From positions 58,512,027-58,576,026 of the forward strand of contig JAKSZU010000008.1 of the NCBI GenBank assembly GCA_026018925.1: a stretch of 64,000 nt of DNA, in the 5' to 3' direction. The notes beneath the pieces were generated by a model. That model was given only the letters and a program-made list of their open reading frames with translations. It was not told the DNA's origin and did no database searches. Numbering within the stretch: position 1 is the first letter of the stretch; each line of letters begins with the position of its first letter. Source of the stretch: Tupaia tana. Taxonomy: Eukaryota; Chordata; Mammalia; Scandentia; Tupaiidae. The translations under genes and the position numbers were made by a program. Below, one piece after another: positions 32,036 to 43,105 of this stretch.

Positions 32036-32395
32036 CACTGTCCAATAGAACTTTTTTTTTAAGAATTATTTTATTTAACTTTGTTTATTTATTTATTCAT
32101 CTGTTTATTTCAGTTTGACCAGAGAGGAGCAGAGAGAGAGAGAGAGAGAGAGAGAAGAGAAGAGAAAGAAAGTGAGAAAGAAAGCCACCAGGTCCAGGAC
32201 TCGAACTGCAGTCGGCCATGTGGGAATCCAGTGCCTTTAACCACGAGGCCACCTGCTGGCCCTCAATAGAACTTTTGACAATGATGCCAGTGTCTGTGTC
32301 TTCACTGCCCAGTACAATGTGGTAGTACTAGTCACATGTGGCTAATTTAAATAAACACATGTGACTAGTGACTGGTGTGTTAGACCATACAGGCA
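32036..32395 (+). mobile_element. hAT (MER58-like) relic split by a SINE-S
   Basis: It begins CACTGTCCAATAGAAC and after the SINE resumes AATAGAACTTTTGACAATGA, GTACTAGTCACATGTGGCTA and ACATGTGACTAGTGACTGG. The CACTGTCCAATA terminus and internal CACATGTGGCTA are typical of a non-autonomous hAT family. Confidence 0.65.
32056..32263 (-). mobile_element. SINE-S, antisense, inside a hAT relic
   Basis: The + strand runs AAGAATTATTTTATTTAAC to CACCTGCTGGCCCT, with an internal GA run. The target-site duplication CAATAGAACTTTT is perfect (32043-32055 and 32264-32276). Confidence 0.94.
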
Positions 32396-34600
32396 AAAAC
32401 AACTCTCTCTATGATTTTTTTTTTTTAAACAAAAACGGGAATTTTAAAAATAGAGCTGTAAGTTGGGGGACATGGAGTCAAAGAAGAGGTCTGTTTGTTT
32501 CCTTGTTTAAGAGGCAGTAGTGGTGGAAAAAATGGAGTATGTGAGGGAGCTTTGGATCCAGAGCTTAAGTGAAAATCATCTGTTGAAACCTAGGATCACT
32601 CAGAGATCTATGCACTTTACATCGTGTAATTTGTAAGTTCACACAGTATTTTAAATTTACTGTAATAACATTTAGTAACTATAAACATTTATTTACTTGT
32701 GTTTCTCCTGGCTAGACCATCTTTCTTATTTAATCTATCTTTCTCAGTGTCTAATATAGACATTATCAAGTACAGTGATCTTCAATGACAGGTCTATATG
32801 CCTCATTGGTTACATGGTATAGTTCTCTGGGGAATGGAAAGAGATGGTATAACTCTATTTTTTTATTTAAAAAAAGAAAGAAATTAAACTTTACTAGTAT
32901 TTAATATTATATGACTTCAACCTGGTCTAGAGGTCAGATAGTTATTTATCTCAGACTTTCTGGATGTGTTAGTTAATTTTAACTAAACCAACAATCAAAA
33001 ATAGGCAAGTGGCTTAAAAAGATTCCTGCAATGAAACTGCAGATTGAGTATAATACCAAGATTGCAATTTTTGCTGCTAGGCAGGCTCTTCATCAGTCCT
33101 TGATAAAGAAAATACAGTGACACACTAAGATCTGACAAAAAGTTACTAACAAGTTCTAAGTTATCAAGAAGATCAATCCAATATGGATTTATGTCTACAT
33201 TATTAACAGCAGACCTTACTCTGAATTTATAGGTTATATGGTATGCGGTTTGTCTTTGTGAAGTTTCTTTTCAAACTATGGCCTCACTAAAGCTAAGTAT
33301 GAGAAAATCGAATTTGGAAGCAGGACTTCAAATTGTTCTATTTACTACTTAAGATAGTGCCAGCTTTCATAGTGTATACAAACCTTGAAAACTTACAACA
33401 AAAGAGACTTATTACTGATCAAATATTATTCCACTGCAGGTATCCCAATAGGCAGGTCATCCAGGGTTTGAGACTCTTTTCATCTTATGGCCTTACCCTC
33501 TTTCAGGACTTCAGAGCCCTCTCCATTCAGCTAGTGCATGGGAAGTTCTAGTATGCAAGAGCTGGAAATGTTAGTCACTTCTGCTTATATTCCATCACCT
33601 ATGGCTCAGTCAGAAGACTGATGCTGAAAATGGGAGACGAGGAAAGGTAGTCTAGAGAGTACCCTGGAAAAGGAAGCACACCACAGTCTCCTATGGCCAC
33701 ATCGCATCAAACCAATATTTTTAAAAATTATGAAGTACTGTACTTCACACATTTTTATCTGACAGCGTACAATCTCATCTTACCATTAAAAATATCTATT
33801 TACAAATATTTACTGAATTTTGATATTTTAAAATATGTATATCTATTTTACATATTATAAAGCATGGTAGGCTATATGTACTATTTATAAATAAATTTTT
33901 ACTGAAACAAAAGTGAAATTCTCAACATTGAAAATCACTGACCTAGAATCTAATAGTTCTAAGTGAATATTTGCTGAATTCACAGGTCAGTTAACAGAAA
34001 AATGAATTTGTTGGCCAACTCTGTAATACTGAATCCATCCTTCCTAAGGCTTATTCTTTGGACACCATTTAGATGGGACTTGCAGAAAAAGACTTGGTCA
34101 TAAAGCCTTATACATGTGCAAGCATACATTAAATACCATAATGCACGTAGACAGAACGTAGTAACAATGAAGAATCATAGCAATGTTAAGGTATTATCTT
34201 TTCACATCATCAGAAATCTTGGATTAACACTACAGGATACAGCATATTAAAGATTCTAATAAACCATGTGCGTTTAACACTAAATTTAGGCATATTTCTC
34301 GCCTTTGAAATTATACTAATGTTTTAATACTTAAAGTATTATCACCTACTTTTAGTTAAAAGTATTGAGCACCAGGCCACCACCATTTTTCATTCACCTA
34401 ATTCAAGTGTTTCAAGTGTTCTAAGTGAGATAAAAAATGTCCCAGAAGTGAAAGCTGCTATAACTATATCATGGATTATGTTAAAGTACTTCTGTAGCAA
34501 GCTAGGATCAGCATGTAGCCGAGAAAGATAGCAATTTTATGGTTAATGGAAATCCATTTAGCGTTTCCTAAATTTAAATTGGATTTTATATCATTTTCTC
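32396..34600. other. Intronic sequence, mostly unrecognised
   Basis: 2.2 kb with no young SINE. A patch at about 33430-33680 (CATCCAGGGTTTGAGACTC, CCTATGGCTCAGTCAGAAG) looks repeat-like, perhaps an LTR remnant, but I cannot name it. No exon. Confidence 0.35.
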
Positions 34601-34604
34601 TTAA

Positions 34605-35405
34605 AAAGTTAATTGTTTATATTATTAACTGTGGAAAAATGCACATAAAATTTGCCTCCTAGTCATTTTTAAGTATAGAGTTCAATGTTGTTAAATACAT
34701 TCATTATGTTGTACAACCATCCCATCATCCATTTCTATAATTCTCGTCTCACAAAACTGAAACTATATACTTATTAAATAATAACTTTCCATCCTCCTCC
34801 CCACCCCCCAGCTTTTATTTTTAGCAGCCACCATTCTACTTTATCTCTCTATCAATTTGACTACTCCAGGTACCTCATCTGTGCATTATAGTGTGTGTCC
34901 AAATTTGCTTTCTTTTTCAGGCTGCATAATATTTGTGTGGGTGTGTGTTGTTTACCTATTTGTCCATCAATAGGCACTTGGGTCGCTTCACCTTGTGGCT
35001 ATTAGGAATAAAGCTGCTATTAACATGGATGTACAGGTGTCTCTTCTAGGCTCTCTTTTCGATTATTCTGTGGATATACCCAGAATTAGGATTGCTGGAT
35101 GATGTAGTTCTATTTTTAATTTTTTGAGGAACTGTCATATTATTTTCTGTAGCAGTTGTACAAGTTTGCATTCCTACTAACAATCCCAAGGGTTACTATT
35201 TCTTCATTTCTTTGCCAACACTTGTTATTTTTTGTTCTTTATTATTTTTAATATTAGGTGTGAGGGTAGTATTTTATCATTGCTCTGTTTCGCACTTTGT
35301 GGTATTATCTTTTCACATGCTTATTGGTGATCTGGATATCTTCTTTAGAGAAATGTCTGTTTGAGACCTTTGCCAGATTTTCATTTTTGTTGAATTGAAA
35401 AAGGA
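34605..35405 (-). mobile_element. L1 3' end, antisense, old
   Basis: Reversed L1 3' region: AATACATTCATTATGTTGTA, TTGTCCATCAATAGGCACTT, CCTTGTGGCTATTAGGAATA, GAGGAACTGTCATATTATTT, TTTGCCAACACTTGTTA. Frameshifts are abundant. Confidence 0.85.
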
Positions 35406-35431
35406 AACTTTTTTTAAAATAGAAAAATATA

Positions 35432-35693
35432 GGAATCAGCAGATGGCATAATGGTTATGTTGCTGGAATCCTGTGTAGTCAACCGTAGTTTGAGTTCCAA
35501 ACCCGGTAGCTTAAAACACATGCAGGGCGTGTGCCTGTGTATGCCAAAGATCCTGAGGGGAGAATGGAGGGAAGGGATTGCAGCATGGCATCCCCCAGGT
35601 GGATGATTTTGCACTTTCTGTCTTTCTGTTCTCTCTCTTGGTCTCTCTGGTGAGTGCACGTGCCCTATAGCAAAAATCTCTCTTAAGAAAAAA
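35432..35693 (+). mobile_element. SINE-L, intermediate age
   Basis: It runs GGAATCAGCAGATGGCATAA to GCCCTATAGCAAAAATCTC and an A-rich tail. Flanks AGAAAAATATA and AGAAAAATACA are the target repeat. Confidence 0.88.
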
Positions 35694-35917
35694 AGAAAAA
35701 TACAAGCCTAGTTTTTAGACTCTTAAGAACCACCTACATACCAATATCATGTTGTATTATAACTTATTAAAAAGGCCTTGAGAAAACAATTATGTTTCAT
35801 TTTTTAATATCTCTTGTACCTAAGATATCAACTAGATAATATTTGTTAGAGTGAATGAATGAGTGAACAAATGAATAAATAGCAATTCAATTCCTCTCCG
35901 TTACAGAGACAGTAATT

Positions 35918-35980
35918 GTTTTTAAAGAATTATTTTGTTTAACTTTATTTATTTTATTTAAATTTGACCAAAGAGGGGGA

Positions 35981-36029
<49 letters not shown>

Positions 36030-36121
36030 AGCAAGCTGCCAGGTCCAGGGTCCAGGACTTGAACCATGGTCAGCCATGTGGGTGTCCAGCGCCCTTAACC
36101 ACCACACCACCTGCTGGGCCC
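35918..36121 (-). mobile_element. SINE-S, antisense
   Basis: It starts TTTTTAAAGAATTATTTTG and ends ACCACCTGCTGGGCCC. The 15-bp target-site duplication ACAGAGACAGTAATT is perfect (35903-35917 and 36122-36136). A GGTCCAGGGTCCAGGACTTG segment carries a small internal duplication. Confidence 0.94.
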
Positions 36122-36136
36122 ACAGAGACAGTAATT

Positions 36137-36590
36137 TAAAATGATGCTCCTAAAGGTGTTAAACTGGTACATTGAATTTTTAAAATCCTCAGATGATAAT
36201 TTAAATGTATGTCCAATATTTCAGTTATCATCTTATATTCTAGCGTTTTGTTGTTATTTTTTATAGGAAGAACAAATACAAGTCAAGAATGCTATTGTTA
36301 AGGAACTATCTGTTTAAGTTTACAAATGCAAATTATCTTGCATTATCCCTTCTCAAACATAAAAGTTACCTCATAATAAATTTTTAATGATTTGCTAATA
36401 AATAATGAATTTTTATTTAAAAAATTTTTAATTTTATTTTATTTCAAGTTCTATACATTCAATCACAAGTGAATTTTCCAACATGTGTACATTTCTCCCC
36501 AGTCCAGTTGATACAGAAAGTGGATATATATGGAAGATTTACTGCTGAGTGAATTTTTATTATTTTCATCACTTTCTTTAATCACAAATA
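36137..36590. other. AT-rich intron, possible L1 tail near 36420
   Basis: TTTTATTTCAAGTTCTATAC and GTGAATTTTCCAACATGTG might be the reversed end of an L1. This is not certain enough to call. Confidence 0.3.
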
Positions 36591-36844
36591 GTATTCATGC
36601 ATTTATTCAACAAGTAAACATTTTACTCAAATACACTACATATAAGGAATAATTTCAGCAGGTGCTGTGGAAGACAAAACCTAACAAAACATAGTCCCCA
36701 CTCTCTCCTACCCTCCATACTCAAGAACCTTAAAATCTGTGATAAGAAATGTGTTACACTTAAGCAAACATAAAACAACATGAAACATGATCAGGACAAG
36801 CAAGAGGTACAAACTATGCTCTGTAAGGAATTATAGCAGAACAA

Positions 36845-37110
36845 AGAAAACAAATTTGGGAGTGAAACAAACAGACCTGAGTTTCGATCCGTTTTGCCAC
36901 ATGGGCAAATTACTTAACCTCTCTAAACCTCTATTTCCTCAGCTATGAATATCATCAAATCTGTCTCCCTATTTTATGAGATCTTTATAAGATCTCATGC
37001 AAAGCACTTAAAATATTACTCAACATATTCTAAGTTCTTAATAAATGGCAGTTGCTGTTGTTAATATTAGTATTAACATTAGTTTGGCTGTTACTGTTAA
37101 TATTATTATT
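36845..37110 (+). repeat. MIR SINE
   Basis: GACCTGAGTTTCGATCC, ATGGGCAAATTACTTAACCT, ACCTCTATTTCCTCAGC, CATGCAAAGCACTTAAAATA and TTCTTAATAAATGGCAGTTG. Confidence 0.85.
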
Positions 37111-37493
37111 ATATTATCATTAGTATAGCAGTGGAAATAATCAAGTCCAACATCATTGCCACATAGCGGTTAATCTCAGCTCTGCATGTGGACCGTGTTT
37201 AAATGGAAAGTGTTGAGAATAGACATGGACGTTTTGGACAGGGAAACATTAGACTCGGAGATGTGAAAATGTAGCTTAGGTGTGAGCAGACAGAGAGTAT
37301 CTGATGCATAATAAGCAATGAGACTAACAGTAAAGACTGGGGCCAGATTACAAGTATGTCAGGTGAAGGCGTTAGAACCAGAGCGTTGGCAGTAAGGGGC
37401 TACTACAGGATTTAGAGCAGCGTCGTGACTACATGAGTTGAAAGATTTTGTCAGTAAGATAGACTAGAGATAAAGATTAAGAGACAATTGTAT

Positions 37494-37636
37494 TCTGGGG
37501 TCAGCAGGTGGTGTGGTAGTTAAGGTGCTGGACTCCCACATGGCCAACCACGATTCTCTCTCTGTCTCTCTCTTTCATCAAATTTAAAAAATTAGTAATG
37601 ATAAATAAAATTAAACAAAAATAATTTTTTTAAAAG
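37494..37636 (+). mobile_element. SINE-S, truncated body
   Basis: GGGGTCAGCAGGTGGTGTGG head and CACATGGCCAACCACGATTC, where the B box jumps straight to TCTCTCTCTGTC, so the rest of the B-box region is deleted. The tail has AAATAAAATTAAAC. Flanks share AGAGACAATT. Confidence 0.8.
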
Positions 37637-37684
37637 AGAGACAATTTTGTTACTTTAAAGTAGAAATGATAAGGGCCTGATCTC

Positions 37685-38240
37685 TGTTGTATTTGTTTTC
37701 TATTGAGGCCATAACAAATTACCATGAACTAGACAAATTAAAACAATGAAAATTCAACATTTTGTCTTACGTGTGAGTGAGTTCGACTGGCTTCTCTGCT
37801 TTGTGTCTCAGAAGACCAAAGTCAAAGTGTCAGCAATTGGACTTTTATCTGAAGGATCATGGGAAAGCTGTTTCCAAGTCATACAGATGTTGGCAGAATT
37901 AGGTTCCTTGCAGCTGTGGGACTGAGGTTCCCGTTCTCCTTGACACCTGACCCCTTCATCTTCAAACTAACAAGGGTACATTAAATACTTTATGTGCTTG
38001 GAATCTCTCTGACTACACAGTCTGCTACATCTCTTCTGCCCTCCAGCCAGGGAAAGTTCTCTGCTTTTACAAGCTCATATAATAAGCTTGGGTCCACAAG
38101 AATGATTCAAGATAATCTCTCTGTTTTAAGGTTCATAACTTTAATTACATCTTAAAGGGGCATTTGTCAAGTTATCTAATGCATTTACAGGGTCAGAAGA
38201 TAGTGTATAATATCTTTGGGTGACTGTTCCACCTACCACA
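37685..38240 (-). mobile_element. MLT1-type MaLR solitary LTR, antisense
   Basis: The + strand reads TTTTCTATTGAGGCCATAAC, AACAAATTACCATGAACTAG, then AAGATAATCTCTCTGTTTTA and the terminus CACCTACCACA, matching a reversed MLT1 LTR. No internal retroviral gene is attached, so it is a solitary LTR of an ancient non-autonomous element. Confidence 0.8.
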
Positions 38241-38509
38241 AATGATAATAGTGGTTGGAAAAGGAAAAGTGGGGAGACTCAAGAATTACTGCAGACATGT
38301 TTTTACGTCATTATTTGCATCTTAATTACTTTGTGGAAGTCAATGCAGATGGAAATAAAAGTTATTTTTCCCAATTTACATGATCTGACTAGAGAATGCA
38401 TACTTAGTTATTAAAAATAAACTTTTTTCTAAAATAAAATTCCACAAGAAAGCTCTGACCATTTAAAAACACTAGCCATGCAATAAATTTTTTGTTTAAA
38501 TTTTCACAA
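38241..38509. other. Intronic sequence, nothing recognised
   Basis: No supported feature. Confidence 0.4.
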
Positions 38510-38605
38510 CTTGAGAAATATCCATTATCATCCCCATTTCAGACATTATGAAACTCAGTCTCAGAAGTTTCATGGCAGACAGCATTCCAAAGCTGCTTAC
38601 TCCTT
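38510..38605 (-). repeat. MIR fragment, antisense
   Basis: ATTATCATCCCCATTTCAGA and GAAACTCAGTCTCAGAAG are reversed MIR words. It is short. Confidence 0.5.
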
Positions 38606-38634
38606 AATGTGAATCCTCTATTGCTAAGTGTTTT

Positions 38635-38915
38635 GGGGGCTGGGGGCTGCTTATTTGTTTCTTTGTTTATGATAAAGAGTGCATAAGTGTGCATGAAGAA
38701 AATAGAGAGCAAGAGAAAGTGAGCACCTTCACAGGATCTTGTCACATGCAGTTCCTTCCCCAGCCATCCAACTCCTCAGGACTCTGGGCACCCATGGGTG
38801 CTCCTACCATATTTTCGGCCCAACCCAGGGATCAAACTTGGGGCTGACCATTTGCCTTTCAGCAGCAGTACAATCCAGTATGCTACAGACTGTGCCACTT
38901 AGGCTGGGCTCAGTG
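38635..38915 (-). mobile_element. SINE-O, copy 3
   Basis: On the - strand it starts CCCAGCCTAAGTGGCACAGT and has GTTTGATCCCTGGGTTGGG as a decayed B box. It runs through CCCATGGGTGCCCAGAGTCC to AAGATCCTGTGAAGGTGCTC and TTTCTCTTGCTCTC. Confidence 0.5.
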
Positions 38916-38929
38916 TGTTCTTATAATTA

Positions 38930-39690
38930 GTTCTTTTCATGTCATCAGTGAGGGAAAAAAAAAGGCAAAATAAAAAAATCCTTTTTCTTCAAATAAAAAA
39001 TCCCTCAGGGAAGTACTTTTAATTTAGTATGGGTTTTATGTAATTTAATTGGACATAATTTTAAGATATAAATAGCCAAGAGGCGTAGTTTATGCTAGTA
39101 ATCAAGAAAGGCCTAGTCACTGTAAATAAATATAGTTTAATTCTTAGCTGAGACATACATACAACAAAAAGAGGTCTTAATTTCATTAAAATTAAAAGCA
39201 TTAAGGTTTTTGAGCATCAGAGAATAAACAGGAATTCTATGTTAAGATTGAAGTTACTGTAAGTGAAATTTTCATACACTCTGAATAAGCATATGGAGTG
39301 CTAGATGCTTTTTATCCCATTGAATCCTATTCCTGTTACTTTCTAGGAAGATTTCCCAAGAGACAGTTGCAGTTACTTGTTGGAAATTTAATAAAGCTCC
39401 AACTAAGCAGTGTAACTAAGAGTAATGTTGCCAGGAGTAATGATAGCTCATTCTTCCAATGTATGGAAAAAGGTAGGACTGTTGGATTATTGTCCCCTTG
39501 GGCTTCAAAAGCTATTTTGGTATTGCAGATTTCATAAGCTGAAAAATACTAAGGCAGAATCCATCTTTCTTCTCTGGTGCGCCTTCAGATAGATAAATCC
39601 TCCTAACGTCCTGTTCTAATAAGTGTTCGTTGTTGTTTTTAACTGATACTGTTATTCTCTACCGTGTGTTTCCATACACCATTACATTAT
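38930..39690. other. Intronic sequence, nothing recognised
   Basis: No supported feature. Confidence 0.4.
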
Positions 39691-39694
39691 TATT

Positions 39695-39835
39695 TAGTAA
39701 CTATTTGTTGAACTTCCGCTATGTAACAAGCACCATGGTATGGGCTAAGTGGGTTCCTCCTCATAGGGTATTTATGTTCTAGTGGGATAGACAGGCCTTA
39801 ACAAATAAAGTAATAATTAGTCAAAATTAAAAAGC
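39695..39835 (-). repeat. L2 3' end, antisense
   Basis: AACTATTTGTTGAACTTCCG, GTAACAAGCACCATGG and TTTATGTTCTAGTGGGATAG are reversed L2 terminus words. Confidence 0.6.
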
Positions 39836-40495
39836 TTGCCTTGACAGAAACGTAGCAATGGTATGAGAATATCTCATAAGGATACTAAACTAGACTGGCT
39901 CATCTTTGTATCTACAAAGCCAAATGACCATCTGATTTACATTCAACTACGTTGGATCTGAATTTGTATAGCATTTGCACTATGAAGGGAGAAAGGCAAT
40001 AGATCCAATTCTAACCTAGTAATGTGCTTGGGATTGAAATATTGGAAGAGTAGACTCTCTAAAGCATTAAAATTTGACACTAATGTAAGAACGTAAACTT
40101 CTGTAACTTTCAATACAAAGAATGGTTTTGTTTCTGTTTTGCTCCACTATGTGAGGCATTCATGACTTTTTATCTGAAACTTTGTGATTGCTTAAAAACT
40201 AATAGAGGGATGTGCTAATAGAGAATATGAATTGAGGTGAAAAAATATTCTGATAAGGAAATTGATGGAAAGGCAACACATAATATAGTGGTGTCGAAAT
40301 AATAGAAAGGTGTAGAGATGGGGAAATAACTACCAAATTCCACAGACAACCTCCAGAGACATGTACTCATAACTGAGGTATGAGGCATTTTTACTTCAAC
40401 ACTCTTCAGCCAAACCCTCTTTTCTGAGGGAAATATAGTGTCCAAAAGTCACACAGAGAGACTGGACAGACAGAAGAAGCAGGAGAAACAAAAGT
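39836..40495. other. Intronic sequence, nothing recognised
   Basis: No supported feature. Confidence 0.4.
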
Positions 40496-40905
40496 TTGTT
40501 GGAACTCCAGCTATGCTCTGGGTACTTTGCTACAGGGTGCATGCACTCGCCAGAAAAACAGAGAGAGAGAGACAGAAAGCGAGAAATCACCCCCCAGGGG
40601 GGATGGCCACGCCGCAATCCCTTCTCCTCCATTCTCCTCTTGGGATCTTGGGCACACACGCATATACGCCCGGCGTGAGTTTAAGCCACCGGTTCCAGGA
40701 CTTGAACCATGGCCGACTACATGGGAATCCAGTGACATAGCCATTACGCCAACTGCTGGTCCGTGCTCTGGGTACTTTGCAAAGCACTTTCCATTTATTA
40801 ACCTTTTAAACCCCCTATTTGCTCTTTGATGTAAGGATTATAATCTCTACTTTTTCATTTCTTATATGAATAAATTGAAAGAAGCAGTATAAAGAAAGGT
40901 GAATG
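40496..40905 (-). repeat. MIR, antisense, split by a tail-less SINE-L
   Basis: Right side AAAGCACTTTCCATTTATTA and GTAAGGATTATAATCTC follow a reversed MIR. The left part is interrupted by the SINE at TGCTCTGGGTACTTTGC. Confidence 0.5.
40531..40763 (-). mobile_element. SINE-L without an A tail, perfect 17-bp target duplication
   Basis: Minus copy whose + strand begins directly at TACAGGGTGCATGCACTCGC and ends CCAACTGCTGGTCC. The GAGAGGTTTTTG segment and the T run seen in other antisense copies are missing. The flanking repeat TGCTCTGGGTACTTTGC is identical (40514-40530 and 40764-40780). The flank ends TTTGC, which pairs with the GCAAA that follows CCTATA in intact SINE-L transcripts. Confidence 0.93.
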
Positions 40906-41115
40906 GAGAAAGGAGGAAGGAAAGAAAACAGTAAATGATTTTGAGCAAGTGCTACTCAAAATTGTGAAGCAGATGACATTTCTCTCGCCACTTTCTGTTC
41001 TCTTTGAAGGGGCTCCCTTCCTCTCTCTACCTGATCTCCCTTAAGTGTCTTAAGATTCCTTCATCCTTTTCTTTTCTCAGGAAATAATTTACTAACTCAT
41101 TACATTAAGATATTG
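40906..41115. other. Intronic sequence, nothing recognised
   Basis: Pyrimidine-rich sequence with no supported feature. Confidence 0.4.
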
Positions 41116-41117
41116 GT

Positions 41118-41395
41118 CACCTAGGTAGAGTGGTGGTTAAGGAGGCTGGATCTCATGTAGCCAACTGCAAAATTCAAGTCCTACACCCTATGGCTTGAAA
41201 AGCATCCAGGAACATGTGCATAAATGCCAAAATCTCAAGAGGAGAATGGAGGAAAGAGGATAAAGGATTATGGCATGGACATCCCTGTGGCGGGGAGGAT
41301 TTCCTCATTCTCTCTCTCTCTCTTTTTCTCTCTCTCTCTGCAGCTCTTGGTGAGTGCACGTCCCTAAACAAACTTAAAAAAAATAAAGATAAAAG
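41118..41395 (+). mobile_element. SINE-L, old subtype
   Basis: GGTCACCTAGGTAGAGTGG and TGGTTAAGGAGGCTGGATC head; GGCTTGAAAAGCATCCAGGA; ATGCCAAAATCTCAAGAGG; A-rich end. Confidence 0.8.
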
Positions 41396-42187
41396 ATACA
41401 GAGTAGTTGGAAATGCTTAAATACCATTTATACCCATCTGTACTATAACTTAAGAATTAGAAAGTCTTAAGCCAAAATAGTGAGGAATCTGTAATAGTGA
41501 GATTTTAGGCATGAACAGGTGGAGAAAAAAGTTTTAAAAAGCAGAAGGTCTTTCTGTATCTCCCAAATCACCCCTATTGTATATTTTTCTTTACTCCCAA
41601 AACATCAAGTGCACTTTTGAAGGGCTCCCATTTTTGTGAAGCCAAAAGCTATGTTACTGGATAAAATATAAATACTGTACATGATGACTTTTTAATAACT
41701 TTTAAGTTGCAGTAACCGCTTATCTGCTTACACTATTGAAAATTAAATCCACAAACCACATTGAAACTTATTCATCAAGATGAATATAGAAAAAACAGAG
41801 ATACAAAGGGAAATAACAAGTAGAGGAAATATATCATTATTAGTCATATAGAGCTTTCTGTAAAGTTTGAAGAAGCACCCCTGAGCGGGCCCAGGAATCT
41901 CACAGGTTATGGCAGGGTCCAGAGGTGTCCAGTCACTGATGTATATTCTCTTCTTTCATTTCTTTTTCTCAAAGAACAAAAAAGGAACCAAGATATATAC
42001 TCCTCTTTATGCCAGGACTAATCCAACTTCTCAGAGTGGCACATTCTCACCCCTCTCACCCCTGCTATTCTGCTAGGCAGGAATTATTTCAGTCTTAAGA
42101 GTTTCTCTAGGCCTTGCTTCTTATCTGTAATTCTAACGTGCTTCCATTGTTCTACCTTGCATTGAGTCCTGGTAGTATTGTTGTATT
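41396..42187. other. Intronic sequence, nothing recognised
   Basis: No supported feature. Confidence 0.4.
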
Positions 42188-42201
42188 ACTTCGGATTTCT
42201 T

Positions 42202-42228
42202 TTCTTTTCTTTTTTTTCTTTTTTCTTT

Positions 42229-42282
<54 letters not shown>

Positions 42283-42503
42283 ATGGAATACATGCACTTG
42301 CCAGAGAGAGAGAGAAATAGAAAGTGAGAAATCACTACTAAGAGTGGATGACCACGCTACAATCCCTTCTCCTCCATTCTCTCGAGATTTTGGGCATGTA
42401 CACGCATACTCCTGGCGTATTTTTCAACCTGGTTCAGGACTCAAACCTGTGGAGTTGGCCTTGTGGTTCCAATGCCTTTAACTACCAAACAACCTGCTAG
42501 CCC
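42202..42503 (-). mobile_element. SINE-L, old subtype, with a T49 tail
   Basis: A mixed TTTTC run and about 49 T precede CATGGAATACATGCACTTGC; the copy ends CAACCTGCTAGCCC. The flanks ACTTCGGATTTCTT (42188-42201) and ACTTTGGATTTCTT (42504-42517) differ at one CpG site. Confidence 0.88.
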
Positions 42504-42604
42504 ACTTTGGATTTCTTGCCCGTGCTGATACAGCTTTGCCTGTGTGTGCAGCTCTCCAGCTCTGACTTATTTTCCTGTCTTCTATTTTTAAACTCATCCA
42601 AAGA

Positions 42605-43105
42605 ACTAAGATAATTCTGACATTTGTGGCAAAATGGTAAGGTGGAGGACATTATGCCAAGAGAAACAAGCCAGGCACAGAAAGAGACATATCACTTGTT
42701 TGCCCTCATATGTAGGAATTGAAAAAAATGACCTCATAGAGGTAGAGAAATGAAGAGTGACTCCTAGAGACTGGGAAGGATGGTGAGGAGAGAGAAGTAT
42801 AGAGGATGTTGATTAACGGAAACAAAATTACAGATATGTAAGGGAATAATTTCCAGTGTTATAAGATACGGCAGGATGAATCTATTTAACAATAATATAC
42901 TGTATATCCCAGAATAACTAAAAAAAGAGGACTTGGACTTGAATGTTCCTAACACAAATTAATGGCAAATGACTGAGATTATGAATGTATTAATTACATT
43001 GCTTTAATCAATGAATGTTGTATTTTTGTATTGAAAAATCACATCGTACCCCACAGATATGTATAGTTACTGTCCGTCATTATAGTAAAAGTCACTAAGG
43101 GACAG
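42605..43105 (+). mobile_element. L1 3' UTR, sense, primate-like
   Basis: GAGGACATTATGCCAAGAG, AAGCCAGGCACAGAAAGAG, TGCCCTCATATGTAGGAATT, GACCTCATAGAGGTAGAG and ATCACATCGTACCCCAC closely follow L1 3' ends shared by primates and their relatives. The body is 5' truncated. Confidence 0.88.

Larger units (their letters stand above)
36595..37690 (-). repeat. Antisense L2 fragments with inserted MIR and SINE-S
   Basis: Reversed L2 pieces: GCATTTATTCAACAAGTAAA and GCTGTGGAAGACAAAACC on the left; ACTGGGGCCAGATTACAAGT and GCAGCGTCGTGACTACATGA on the right. A MIR (36845-37110) lies between them and a SINE-S (37494-37636) sits in the right piece. Confidence 0.5.

Noticed and set aside
37685-38240. Complete endogenous retrovirus
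   Set aside because: Only a solitary MaLR LTR is present; no gag, pol or env homology flanks it.
42114-42320. Frame rich in phenylalanine
   Set aside because: It is a translated T49 tract.
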